From positions 372,001-436,000 of the forward strand of contig JALLLS010000002.1 in the NCBI GenBank assembly GCA_025094145.1: a stretch of 64,000 bases of DNA, read 5' to 3'. A program made the translations under genes and the position numbers. Within the stretch, counting starts at the first letter, position 1; each line of letters starts with the position of its first letter. The notes beneath the pieces were generated by a model. It had not been told where the DNA came from, did not search any database, and saw only the letters and a list, made by a program, of their open reading frames with translations. This document shows positions 24,145 through 36,150 of the stretch, piece by piece. The DNA is from Spinellus fusiger. Taxonomy: Eukaryota > Mucoromycota > Mucoromycetes > Mucorales > Phycomycetaceae.

Positions 24145-24575
24145 CTATTCTTGGCTCTCCCACTGTTGCCCCTGTAGGACCAAAAGCTTATTAAAAAGTA
24201 CTTGCTGAAAACACTGACAGAACAATGGAGATAACGTCATTAACAAATTCTCTATTGTTTCAAAAGTATGTCCTAGAAAGGAGTGGACATGTTGAGCTGC
24301 CTTTGGGCACACAGCACCTGTGGTTGCAGGTAACGCAGAGTCAATCTGAATAGGAGTCGAGAAGTTTAAGTTGAGTCCATTGTATACCTTATTACCTTAT
24401 AACCACGATCAGAAACCTCTACTACAATCACAATGTTTTCCAAAAGAGTCAAGTCGAGTTTGATGCTACTTGTAGTCTTGTCTTTTGTGTATAGTGTCAC
24501 TGAGCCAGGAACAATACCATAATCATACTCCATAGAAATGGCCTTGACCTCCTCATCCAATGAAATGTTTCTCAT
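24145..24575 (-). CDS. Small GSKIP-domain-like protein
   Basis: Two exons, 24396-24575 and 24145-24345, joined by a 50-nt intron (GTAATAAG ... ATTCAG), give 126 aa from the ATG at 24575. The N-terminal half (EVKAISMEYDYGIVPGSV, TLYTKDKTTSSIKLDL) and the C-terminal half (HTFETIENLLMTLSPLFCQC, FQQVLFNKLLVL) follow the GSKIP pattern of a beta-sheet with '...GxxVxxY', then 'YxTxxxLLxTLSPxYxxxFxxxLxxKLxxL'. GSKIP is about 139 aa and binds GSK3 and PKA regulatory subunits in animals; in fungi its role is unclear. Residues TLLENIVIVVEV form an extra stretch in the middle. It is convergent with the transporter, 323 bp away. Family call is moderate. Confidence 0.55.
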
Positions 24576-26862
24576 AGTGGATAGTCTATGGAATAAGAAG
24601 ATGGATGTCCAATAAGATGGAATCGAGTAGAAGAAGACACCTCTTTTCTATCACTCAAGCACAAAAATTGTAAACAGTCACACTGGGGTATTTTATGCTC
24701 AGTGTAGGTCACAATAGTCATATCTTAGTTCATGACAAGTGTTTATCCCTTGTTTGTATTAGAAATAGTGACTCAAAGTAGGTCGCAATTTAAGCTATCT
24801 ACTAGTGGATGAGAATTAGAGAGATTGTATAGAGATTCAAAATAATAGATCAGTTCATTCAGTAAGAACTTCTTACAGATATAGGCCATAGACAGTCAGT
24901 AGAGTAGCTTTTTACGATCATTTGATTCTCTTGTTCTTTATTGTACCTATAAAACTATACCCAATCCAGCAGTGTTTATGACGGATACACAAACTGTAGA
25001 TTGTAGCGCATAAACATACTGTGTTTTTATTTATGACAGCATCAAGTAAAGAAAAAATCTTTATTAAATATTGGGTGAAACAAATAATATAGGACTAAAA
25101 ATACACATAAATTAGAGATACTATTTCATGTATAAATGAGTGTATCCTTGTTATTGCCTTTAAATAAACAAAGAAATACTCTTTTTTATACATATTGTAA
25201 ATGACCTTTATGTTCCAAGATATACTTTTGAAATGAACAGCACACTATTCAGCTTATAAATGATATTGTTTTTAAAAGAAGCCTACAATAAAGGCCCATC
25301 ATTGAGTTTGAATCCCTCTTTTTATAATCCAATAGTCATCTTTTCATTGTTATCCAAGTATTTTTACTCTAAAAAGAGACGATGGTAAATTGGATTTGAA
25401 ACGATGGACGATTTTCTGTAGACATTTGTGAGTGTGTTGATGAAAAGAGTGTTTGTTTTAAGACGAAATACAATAGTATCTGGACAGTTTACGTGTAGAA
25501 ATATAGACTCTCCTCTAAAGAAGAACATTCATTCAATAATATTAGAGGAGTGATACTCCCTTGGAAGTTCAAAAATCGTCACCGCCCACTCGTAAGAGTT
25601 TTCCGTTTTTGTGATAATTTCTCAAGATATGGTATAATAAGGTGATCAACTCAATACGCTACCCTGTTTGATTTGCAATATCTTCTCCTATTGTTCTTGT
25701 ACCAAAAAGCAACTACAGGTGTCTGCACGTAAATCATTGCAATTCGTAGTGCTACCCATTCTGATTCTCCATTGTGTGAAGAAAGCCCTGTACTCTGATC
25801 TAAGAAGGGTCTCTTGCTTCATCTTTCTAGTGACTTGTACACGTGCTCCCAGTAGAAAAGAAGTTTCTTGTGCTTGTGTAGGATAATTATGATGGTGGGG
25901 GACATAAATGTGATCTGGTTGTTCTACGATCGAAATGTTCACTACCTCTACATTGGACAAAGGCTTCTTTCTGTTTCTCTTTTCTCTTTTATGGTTGTTT
26001 CATTATTATTATTATTTTAAAAATCGTCTAATTTTAAGTTTAAACCATGTATCTTGTACAGAAGTGTGTTAAGATTTCCGAGCCTTCTTCATCTTAGTAC
26101 AAACATTGTACATGAAATAAAGACAATATTCTCAGAAGAGCCAGTTCACTTTAATGTTTGTCTTTGTCTTTTTTAAATATCAAAATGAGTCAGTAACAAT
26201 CTATTTATGTAACGTAAGATATGGATGGTGTGTGAGTGTAAGTGTCTTCTAGGTTGATTGATTTAACTATGACTTGATTATACTTTTCAACACTACTATT
26301 CCATTTTGTCTTGTATATTTTTAAAGTGTAATAATGTTTTGTAATGGTAAACGATAGAGGTATTCTGTGACACTTAAAACTATTAAGCACTATTATCACC
26401 AGATATTGATAAAGGATAAATATCAAAGTTAAGTATTAAAAACAAAGTTTCATTCCATTAAGAGATTATAGAAGAATACGATCAAGCATCTCGTATTTTT
26501 TTTCTTAGACTCTTGACCATGAGAGATAATTAGATAATCATCATAGCATGTTTCTTATGATATCTATAAAAAGCCGCAATGATTTGTAGATAAAAACGGA
26601 ACAAAAATGCAAAACTGTATTCTAAAGTTCCATATAAAAGACAATTTATCTTTGTTCTTTCTTATGTATTTATACACTCTGTAGTCATCCCATCCTTGCC
26701 AGTAATTAGTTGGATACAATGTATTGATAAACTTCCTTCGTGCAAGACATGAGTTTAATACTATCAAGTAGGATGTGTGTTTTTCAAGGACATAGCATTG
26801 GCATACAGCATTACTCTCTTGCCATGTCTACTGATAATGATTTCACCAATATGGTCTCTTCA
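24576..26862. other. AT-rich intergenic region
   Basis: No supportable gene in 2.3 kb. The longest open stretches lack ATG starts or conserved patterns; the minus-strand one at 25688-25960 begins with TTG. No repeat or mobile-element end was recognised before 26863. Confidence 0.5.
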
Positions 26863-27451
26863 TACACACCAGAAGATTTTTCTGGCCTTTAAGCGGTGAT
26901 ATCTCCTTCCTTTCTGGGTGAGCAAAATTTTGCCCTTTTATGGATCTGTGTCTAAAATCAAAGCTTTGCAAGTATGAAAAACCTCTTTCTTTTTGTGGAT
27001 ACCTCAATATCAAATTGTATTATCAATAGAATATATTGTTTATGAATAAAATTGTTTATTATAATAATATAGCTAATACTGTACTATTGATATAGCCACT
27101 GCCTGAGTATATCCCCTCATAGCAATAGAATCTATACCCTAAAGACCTTGTGTTTTATCCTTAAGAGATAGATAACTATGCTCAAGATTATTCTCAAGAC
27201 ACCTGAGACAGTATAGAAGACTACTTGGTACTGACTTGAGAAGAGTCTTTACTTGCCTAATAACAATACAATGAGTGTCTTGTGGAATACAATGATATTA
27301 AGCCCAGATGAAGACACTGCTTACCTTTTTACTTTCAGAATAGTCTTTGGTAGTGTCTATCACTTCCTTCTATTGTTTCTTTTTGTTAATAATGGCACAT
27401 TACCTTGCTCAGTTATGCTCATCTTGACGAGTACTTAAGTATCATGTTATA
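26863..27451 (+). mobile_element. Plavaka-like element, left half only
   Basis: Starts TACACACCAGAAGATTTTTC and runs through the usual left-end region (GGTGATATCTCCTTCC, CTAATAACAATACAATGAGT, CTCATCTTGACGAGTACTTA). It stops at 27451 where the Tc1 element begins; in the complete 1.2-kb copy the sequence goes on (52106 onward). The right half is not found after the Tc1 element, so insertion was followed by loss or rearrangement. Confidence 0.72.
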
Positions 27452-28797
27452 CAGTCACGCACCATTGAATTTAATACTTTTGAAAATAAATTTCAGGACG
27501 AAATATTTAGGATATGTTCAACATTAGATAAAACACTCCACATTTGATATAGAAGCTTCAAACTTTCACACACCAAAGCTTAATATCTTTAATTATAGAA
27601 AATAAAATAAAAATAATATAATTAATATTTTGTATGGCCTCCTTTGGCATCAATTACAGCCTGGCATCTATCTGTCATACTCAGAACTAATCGTTGTGCA
27701 AGTTCAACACCAACCCTCTCCTACTCCTTTGCAAGTAGAGCCTTCAAACTTTTAAAATTGGTAATAGATACCCTTATTTCCTCAATTCATCTTTCCAAGG
27801 CTCACCAGATGTGTTCAATTGGGTTTAAGTCAGGACTTTGTGCGGGCCAGTACTCAAAGCCCCTAATTTGATGCGTCTCTTTCCACCATCTGGCATAGGC
27901 CCCAGTATGACAACTAGCACCATCTTCTTGTAACAGAAACTCCATATCCTCTTTGTGATGAAATTCCATGAACCAAAGATGGAACTCACCAGCCAAAATC
28001 TTGATATATTCGTCTTGGTTTACAGTGCCATCAACAAAGACTCATGGGCCAAATCCGCCCGCCCAAAAACAGCTCCAAAGCATGACCCCTCTGCCACCAA
28101 ACTTTGTTGTTGGAACAATATGATTAGGATCATATCTTTCTCCAACTTTTCTGATGACACGGGCACCTCCATCGTTCCATTTCACGGTGTACCTGGACTC
28201 ATCAGACCAGACAACGCCTTTCCACTGGTCGTTCGTCCAATTGACATGTTTTTTAGCCCAACAAAGCCGTTTCTCTCTGTGTTTTTCAGTTAAGGCTGGC
28301 TTGTGAGCTGGAGAAAAAGATCCGAACCCTATCTGATTGCAGTAACTGATAATGGTGCTTCTACATATATCAACCTAAATCTTCAACATTTCCAATTTCA
28401 GTTGATTATATGAGGCAAATGGATCCTCTCTAATGACCTTTTCCAGGTGTCTGAGGTCCCTTCTCACTGGCTTTCTTATGTTTTCCATGACTCTTTAAAC
28501 GCAATGGTGATCCATGTTCTTTGATGTTTCTGATAATATTTTGAACTGTGGGCTTTTTCATCTCAACCACGTTTGCGATGATAGTCAATTTTAATCCAGC
28601 CTTAAATAGGTAATAAATGCCCCATAGCTTTTTATCTTCTGCTTTATCATATTCTCCACGAGTGTGTGTTTCTGAAAATTTATCTGACATGTTGTGTTGG
28701 TTTAACACTATTTGGAAAGAAAAAGAGTTTTATGCAAAAATAAGAGTATTATATTATAAAGTTTTTGGTAATTATTAAATTCAATTGGGTGTGGATG
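27452..28797 (-). mobile_element. Tc1/mariner element, copy 2, near full length
   Basis: 1,346 bp between TA dinucleotides (27450-27451, 28798-28799). The ends CAGTCACGCACCATTGAATT and AATTCAATTGGGTGTGGATG are imperfect inverted repeats. The minus-strand transposase is broken: the N-terminal HTH region at about 28430-28690 (THTRGEYDKAEDKKL, TVQNIIRNIKEHGSPLRL), then other frames, then the DDE end at 27802-27996 with LLQEDGASCHTGAYARWW and WPAQSPDLNPIEHIW. WSDESR-like text (coding strand) lies near 28205. Not functional as read, but the best-kept Tc1 copy here. Confidence 0.85.
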
Positions 28798-28817
28798 TAT
28801 TTATTCGAGGATTGATA

Positions 28818-29504
28818 CAGTTCAAAGTATTTTTAATTTTGGGTGTAAATGTTATTTGCGCATTGAGCATATTAGCCACCTTATCATAGCCTTTGAACAA
28901 TTAAGATATACATATAAACACTATGAATACCCAAATGAGGGACAAATGAGGGACAAATGAGTAGAAATTACAGTAGATGCTAAGTTAAGAATAGACATCC
29001 AAAAAAGCCATAATGCCAGCAAGGAAACCAGGACACCAAAAAAAAATAACCATCATCCTATGGTAATCCGAAATCCGACGAGGGATACTTAGAGCAACTT
29101 GGACAATCCTGAGAACACAACTACAGCAACTACACTTGCAGCTTCTGGCTTTTCTAAACGGGTTATTAATGGGTGGTAGAGAAGTATTTACACTCCATGA
29201 TGGTGTTGGTATTCCTACTCAACATACCCATCAGCAGCCTCAACGAGCAAGCTACCAGATGATGGATCTATTTAGGGTACATCATTGCCTTTGAGAAGCT
29301 TATGGAGTCAAGCCCAAACTAATGTCTATTCTTCATTGTCATTTCTATACATTTCTACTTAATTTTCATTATCTTTTCACTTTTGTATTTGTAGTGTTTA
29401 TATGTATGTCTTAATTGTTCAAAAGCTATGATAAAGTGGCTAATATGCTCAATGTGCAAATAGCATTTACACCTAAAATAATAATAAAAAAATACTCTGG
29501 ACTG
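28818..29504. mobile_element. Non-autonomous TIR element of the 13369 family (copy 2)
   Basis: 687 bp between TA-CAGTTCAAAGTATTTTT and TACTCTGGACTG-TA, with about 110-bp inverted ends. It is the reverse complement of 15301-16100 apart from indels. It lies 20 bp from the Tc1 copy, as copy 1 does from its Tc1 copy, so the pair moved or was duplicated together. Confidence 0.75.
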
Positions 29505-29618
29505 TATGTTATGTCTTGATATAAAAACAGTTCGGAATATGAAATATCCAGGTTTGCTTTCTGTTTACTTTATTTACACCGGAGCGTAGCTATATCAATT
29601 CTCTACCTTCATTACTCA

Positions 29619-30212
29619 ATGTCTATTTCATTCACTGAAGAAGCAAATGACATTAAAAAAGCCTTCACTAATGAAGAAGCAACCATGACTGAACAACCAA
29701 CCAACACAGAGAAAACAGACACCAATAAACAGAATTTCAGTGATGAAGATACCCATAAGACTTGTAAAAAGGGAAAACGTGTTGATGAAGACATGCGCAA
29801 CACTGTTGTATATGAACACAAGGTCAATGGACTCAGCCAAAGGAAGATAGCTGCCATGATCGGTGTTTGCCATTCAACTGTTAGTAGAATATTGAAGAAG
29901 CATACGCTTAGTACTAGAATTCCACATAAGACTTGTAAAAAGGGAAAACGTGTTGATGAAGACATGCGCAAAACCATCGTACATGAACACATTAACAATG
30001 GACTCAGTCAAAAGAAGATAGCCGCTATGGTTGGCACTAGCCAACAGACTGTTTTCAGAATCTTGAAGAGGTTCAGGGAAAACGGCACTCTTGAGTCCAT
30101 AAAAGATAAAGAGAGTGTATGCATAAATACCAAGGAGGATGATTTGGAGAACTTGAAGGAAGAGACACAAACCACTCCAGACAATGAAGAAGTTAAGCAT
30201 GAACAGGATTAA
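29619..30212 (+). CDS. Tandem helix-turn-helix repeat protein, intact copy
   Basis: One exon of 197 aa from the ATG at 29619. Residues 1-46 are acidic and Thr/Asn-rich. Two 57-residue units follow, 47-103 and 104-160. Each opens KTCKKGKRVDEDMR and contains an HTH: NGLSQRKIAAMIGVCHSTVS and NGLSQKKIAAMVGTSQQTVF with following RILK. The second leads into RFRENGTLES, which in Tc1-type transposases closes the DNA-binding domain. Residues 161-197 are acidic. There is no DDE nuclease. So it looks like a DNA-binding-only protein built from Tc1-like HTH units. Function is unknown; a repressor or a centromere- or TIR-binding role are guesses. The frameshifted copy at 14379-15186 has three units. The same 110-bp upstream region precedes both. 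Confidence 0.6.
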   Translation: MSISFTEEANDIKKAFTNEEATMTEQPTNTEKTDTNKQNFSDEDTHKTCKKGKRVDEDMRNTVVYEHKVNGLSQRKIAAMIGVCHSTVSRILKKHTLSTRIPHKTCKKGKRVDEDMRKTIVHEHINNGLSQKKIAAMVGTSQQTVFRILKRFRENGTLESIKDKESVCINTKEDDLENLKEETQTTPDNEEVKHEQD

Positions 30213-30639
30213 TCTACTTATCAAGCCCACCTTCTACAAGCTGATGAAACAAACTAAGTTTTCCCTATAAAATAGTGTATCTGAATATGTCTTCATTAAC
30301 AAACATAAGAATTAGACTGTGACTTGACCAATGCTACTTTACTGTCTGATATAGCGTCAAAGTAATAGACTAATAAGAGACCTCTTTGTATTTACAATGG
30401 ATAATATAGTGATAAAGAAAACAACTCATCTGAAGATAAGGTGACCCTCAATAAGTAATCGCTTTTCTTTTTTCTTTTTTCAAATGTAGATTATCTTCTA
30501 AATATACTTTATCTTAATAGTGTTATAACTTTATAAAATCATTAGCTAAAGACGTAATAGTTTCAACAGACATATGGCATGGTGTTTATAATACATAACA
30601 GTGGTTTTTATTACAGGTTTACTTAGTAACCACTATTAT

Positions 30640-31476
30640 TCTTTGGCATCAATGACTGCTTGGCATCTATCTGTCATATTTTGAATTTATTGTTATACAA
30701 GTTCAATACCAACCCTCTCCCTCTCCTCTGCAAGTAGAGCCTTTAAACATTAAATATTGGTAATAGATGAGTTTCTTTATTCAATCTGTCTTTTTGAGGC
30801 TCACCAGATGTGTTCAAGTGGGTTCAAATCAGGATAATGTGTGTGATAGTAATCAAAATACCCCAATTTGATATATCTCTTTCTTCACTATCTAGCATAG
30901 GCCCCAATATGACAGCTATCACTCTTCCCCAGTCAAGCCATTTCTCTTTTTATTTTGCAGTCAAGACCAGAGAGTGCTTTACATAAAAAGATCCAAACCC
31001 TAACTGATTACAGTAGTTGATAATGGTGTTTCTACATACATCCACATCAAACTTCAACATTCCCAATTTCAGTTGATTATATGGGGCAAATGGGTCCTCT
31101 CTAATGACTTTTTCCAGGTATCTGAGATCCCTCTCAATGGTTTTATATATATATTTTCCATGACTCTTTAAACGCAATGGTGACCCAAGTTCTTTGATGT
31201 TTCTAATACTACTTTAAACTATAAGACTTTTTTCTCTCAATCACAGCCAACCTTAATCCGGTCATAAACAGGCAATAAATACCCAATAATCTTCCATCTT
31301 CTACCTTTTCATATTCCCCACAAATATAATATTCTGAATATCCATATGAAATAATGTGTTGACTTGTCAACATCTATAAAGAAAAAGGTGCTTCATACAA
31401 TAGAAACAAGTCTCTCTCTTCCTTTTTATCACCATGCTTCCCAACAAATATTAAACAAATTCAATGAGGGTGACTG
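30640..31476 (-). mobile_element. Tc1/mariner element, copy 3, degraded
   Basis: The minus strand matches copy 2 in pieces: YNQLKLGMLKFDVDVCRNTI at 30950-31100, the C-terminal part near 30640-30800 (GCATCTATCTGTCATA) and an outer end AATTCAATGAGGGTGACTG at about 31476. Its left terminus is lost and it is full of stops. Between 30213 and 30640 only the decayed 3' flank of the HTH gene is seen. Confidence 0.7.
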
Positions 31477-34400
31477 CGCATTATTGATCAACCAATCAAT
31501 TAGCCGGATTCACCCTTCTTAAAAAGTGATTTTTCAGAATTATATAAAAAAAAAGTATTATAGACAGTGCCTGAAATATTTAAGAGTGTTTATTGGCTAA
31601 CTGTTCTTTAATGAATCAATAAAGCACCAAAGTCAAATATGTAGTAGCTATAATCTGTCTATATTATATTATTTTAAATAGATAGCTAATGGCCTTTTTT
31701 TTCTATTAAACTATCTCTATGACCATATACAGTAGAATTTAAAGAAATGACTTAGAAAAGAAAATTACACTGTTTGAACTAAAAGCTCGAGTATTACTAC
31801 TATGCATTTCTAGATTTGGCACATGGGTTTTATTTTTATTTTTATTTTATTTTTTAAAAAAAAGGTTTCATATTCCCTGAGAGGAAGGTTTTATAACCAT
31901 ATTCTAACTATCCTTTTTACAGTGTGTGATTATAACATATTCCTTAACTATATATTAATTTATAGTATTTCTTGAAACACCATATTTATAAACTTAAACT
32001 TAACCTTAATTTATCATTGAGTGCAGACTTTCGATCTATTCTTTCTCGATATGTATTTTTAGTGATCAGTCCAATCAGATACATTTTAAAATAATAAATT
32101 AAATAAGATTTTCAATATTGCAATGACACCATGGTTTTTTTTTAAACATAAATGTTTGAAATGTCAATCTGTTGAGAGGTGAGTTATTCTGTTGTCATTC
32201 TCTTTTAAGTCTTTCAATAGATAGTGAAAGCCCAAGATTGTGGGCTTCTATTTTTGTATTTCACTTTATAATGATAATAATAATGAGACTTCTTCAGGTT
32301 TTTACATTTACATCACATCAATCTCTTACAAGTTTACTATTAAAGGTATCAAGACATTTATATTTACATCTTTTTATTTATTCATCAACTCGAAAAAAAA
32401 AGCTAATATGATTACAATTAACATCTAATCGGTTTGAAAGATTCTCTTTAAGAAAGTATAGTACATAGACTTGTTTGTAGAAAATCATTATGAATAAACC
32501 GGCATTATTTATAAATCTACAGTGTCTTGATAAACATCAAAAAATTAATACTAAAACACGACAAAGTAAAAGAAAGATAGACTACAAAAGATATTGATAT
32601 CCTGATGACACTGGTCCTGACAGTTATCTTAAGTATTCAGTCTATCCATGGATGTTATTTATGCATGTGATATTTCAGCTATCCTTTGAAAACATAATAA
32701 TAATAAAAAAATATAAAGTACTTCAATACATAAGTGAATACAGAAATATGTGAGTGTGTACCAAGTAAATAAAGTAATAAAAGATACTTTTAAACAATAG
32801 AGAGATTATATAATATATGCATAGATGATGATTATTTTTTGAAAATAGTATGTAATACAGAAAAGTAGATATTATTGTTTGGTAATTAGATATCCAGAGA
32901 AGGAGGCTTCAAGTCCAATGTTAATTGTACAGTTATAGTTATAATATTCACAATGCTATTGACATACCAATATATCAGCCACAAAGAGCATTCTGTTAGT
33001 AAACCAATTGCTCACAGTTTTGAATAGTTCCAGACTAAACTTAATGTCAATATTGATTCTTTTCCTTTCCTTTCTTTCGTAAAACGAAAATAGTAAATAA
33101 ATAAAACATGTGCAACAAGTTTTTTTTTTAGTTTTCATACTAAAAAGATTGGGGGATACCATCGAATAAATTAAATATAGGTTAATTTTAATCAACACGT
33201 AGATGTTATAAAGAAAGAAAGAAAAAAGGCTCTTTTATGGCTATTGAAATGCTATAATACCAAGGCATAGGATATAATGTATAGCCAAAATTCCGCATCT
33301 TAATAAACAGCATTAAACTCTAGTTAACATAACTAGATATGTTACCATATGTCATTTGATTAGAGGATCATACATATAGTTTAGGAATGTTAAAGGGTAG
33401 GTGTATCATCTAATCTTAGTTAATTTGCTCTCTACTTCCTCAATAATACACGATACCTTTAGGTAATACTAATCAGTATTAATCATAGTAGTATGTATAT
33501 TTCATCATAGACTATCTATTCTTATTACAGATACAAGGCATTGTTGTCAATTTTTCTAACTTTAAAACGTTTTATATAGATTTCTGAGATCTATATAAAT
33601 GGGTCCACATTGATTATATTGCCATAGTGTTAAAAATATATAAAAAAGAGATGTAGAGAATCCAAGATATAGAGATCTTTATTTTCTATAGTTTAAATTC
33701 TTAAAAAGCGTAGAAATACAACATAAAGAAGTTCACATAGTAAACTATCACGCAAAATCGAATACAGTCATATTCTCTCTAAATATTAGACATTAGAATA
33801 CCTATTAAACCTTTTGTATATTATTAAACAAATGCCACAGTATCAATGGATTGATAAAAAAAAGTATTCATATGTAAAGATTAACGATGTTTCTAGACAA
33901 CAGCAGAGAAAAGATGTAGATTTTCATAGTTTTTTGTATACTAAAACAAAAAGAACTCATACCGGTTCAGAGTTCTTTTGCTACAAGAACAAGGATGACC
34001 TAAAAAACTCTTGGTTGTACAAATACACCAAGTGTAATTTTTTTTTTGTATTCTTAACACCAAGTGTAATATTCTATGTATTTCTAAAAGACTTTACAGT
34101 GAGTGATGTAATCGTCAAACAGTAATTTATTCGATCAATAGAAATAGGAGTTAAAAAAAAAAGGAGAAAAAAAGGAGGGGGAAGAAAAAAGAAAAAACGT
34201 AATAAATATGAGGCTGAAATGAATTATCACCCCGGGACAGGGACATTAGTTGACTTAATGATCGTTACTCAGTTTTATCAATGGCAAGGAGGGAAAATAT
34301 AAAATTAAGATTATTGTTTTTCCCGCTTATATTTTAGTTTACTCATATATTCTTAAGTTATCGCCACGGAATTACATCAACCTTGTTCATATTTTAAAGC

Positions 34401-35544
34401 AACTAAAAGCCTGGAGGTTATCCCTTTCTTTTTTTCCATATATTTCTCATAATGATCGAACATCCCATAAGGAGCCCATGTGTTCTATAGGGTTAAGCCT
34501 GATAAAAAATACTATCACACAATACCCCAGTATTACACTTGTAAGAAAGGTGGTAGATGTTTTCTTTATTATTCTTGATTTTTAAGGGATGTTTCTATAA
34601 CATTCCAATAATAAAGCAGTTGCCACTTTTTCTTCTTCATATGATAAACAATACACACTAGAAATTGTCAGCCTGCAGCGGTTAGCCGAAAGAATATGCC
34701 ATTCGGCTTAACTCAGTCTTTTTTATTTTATTTTTCTTTAGTGATAAGGACTAATAATAATAACTACTCATGTGTTGCCCCTTTTTCATTCCATACTACC
34801 TAAGTATAGTATATACTACTTTCATTGAAATAACAAAGATTACGTCTGGTATAGAAAAATTTTTTTCAATTGAAATGCGTCCAATTCTTTAAGATTACCA
34901 CTTTAGATATAAAATAAAATAAAAGAATTGCAAGGAAATATAGTTCATGGATATTTGTTTGTATTAGCGATTGTATTCTAATGATAGATATTCTAATAAT
35001 AAGAATAATTAATATTGCACCTGCCTTTCTCTCTCTATGAAATGCCTAGTAATGGGACTATTGTAAAACCACAGGAGTTTTCATATACATGGACATCCCA
35101 GATACCATTCAAACATAAATACATCCATAAGAACTGTTCCTGTCATTGATGTTTTCAGTTCAATTATTTTGTAGGCATATTTAAGATATATTTACTATTG
35201 TAAATCATAGTACCAGAAAAATTCAAATTAAAGTACTAACTTGTATTCATCTTTTTCATTCTTGATAAGATTTTTCTATTTATATCCAAAGCATATTCTA
35301 AAATAGTATAGTGTGTTGAGAGAACGTTGTCTGTATTGTATTATATTATTTATACATTTCTAACTTTCTATAGTATATAATATACTCAAAGAGAAACGGA
35401 TAGCACTATTTCAAACTCTGTATTATCTTTACAAGTTTATTAATTCTTTAGAAATAAACTTGAACTATATTAAATAATAAATGATGATTTGTAATAATAA
35501 TAAAAAACAAACAAAAAAGTATATGGCTTATTTAAAAGTATTAA
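31477..35544. other. AT-rich gene desert, first part
   Basis: Four kilobases with no gene I can support. Open frames are short, AT-driven and without recognisable domains, including 33814-34125, whose first codon is ATT or TTG type rather than a clear ATG context. A hairpin with arms GTTAGCCGAA and TTCGGCTTAAC lies at about 34680-34711. Homopolymer runs are common. Confidence 0.45.
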
Positions 35545-36150
35545 TGTACTGTATGCTTGTCATTAGCATCGATCATAGTCTGTAATCTCCGCAAGATGTT
35601 GGAAATGAGGGTGTTGGTGACTTTGTCAGTTATTCCCTCATTACAGCACCAATATGCCCTAATCTCACGCGTTGTGTCATTAATTATTTTTTTATTGTAA
35701 ACAAGTCTTCTTTATTTATTCCTAAAGCATCTCAATTGTGTTCATTTCAAGGCTTTGTAGTGGCTAGTATGGTGCATTTCAATTCTCATTTCTTCCATGC
35801 AGAACGAGTTTCTAAATTTCATGGAATTTCTCACCGTCCTTTGTAAGGCTAAACAAACACAAATGCTTACAAATGTGAGGCAGTAAATTTTAGGATAATT
35901 GTTTCCCTTCAAGGCATAGAACTACTTTTCGGAGGCAGTAGCTTTCTCCTCAATGCATAATTTTTAATACATTTACCATTGAAGGCGGTCCCGTATCTTG
36001 CCATAAGTCTTACTATACTTATTATAGTCAAATGTTATGGGAAAATGATTACCTTTTCTTATATGATAAACCTGTTGTCATTACTAATAAATATCTTAAC
36101 TCTGGTCTCATCAAAATATACAGCAGATTACCACTGGTTATCTAACCGAT
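35545..36150 (-). pseudogene. Ancient Tc1/mariner transposase relic
   Basis: Scattered frames on the minus strand spell a transposase from the DDE core to the C terminus: SDETRVKIFISNDNRF-like near 36080-36120, PLQSLEMNTIEML near 35725-35770 (compare WPxxSPDLNPIExxW) and ITDKVTNTLISNILRRLQTM near 35570-35630. Stops and shifts separate the pieces. Confidence 0.6.

Noticed and set aside
25688..25960. 90-codon open stretch on the minus strand
   Set aside because: First codon is TTG, no recognisable motif, and no splice partner was found. Kept out of the gene list.
33814..34125. 103-codon frame in the gene desert
   Set aside because: Low-complexity Lys/Phe/Tyr composition in AT-rich DNA, no domain, no splice context.
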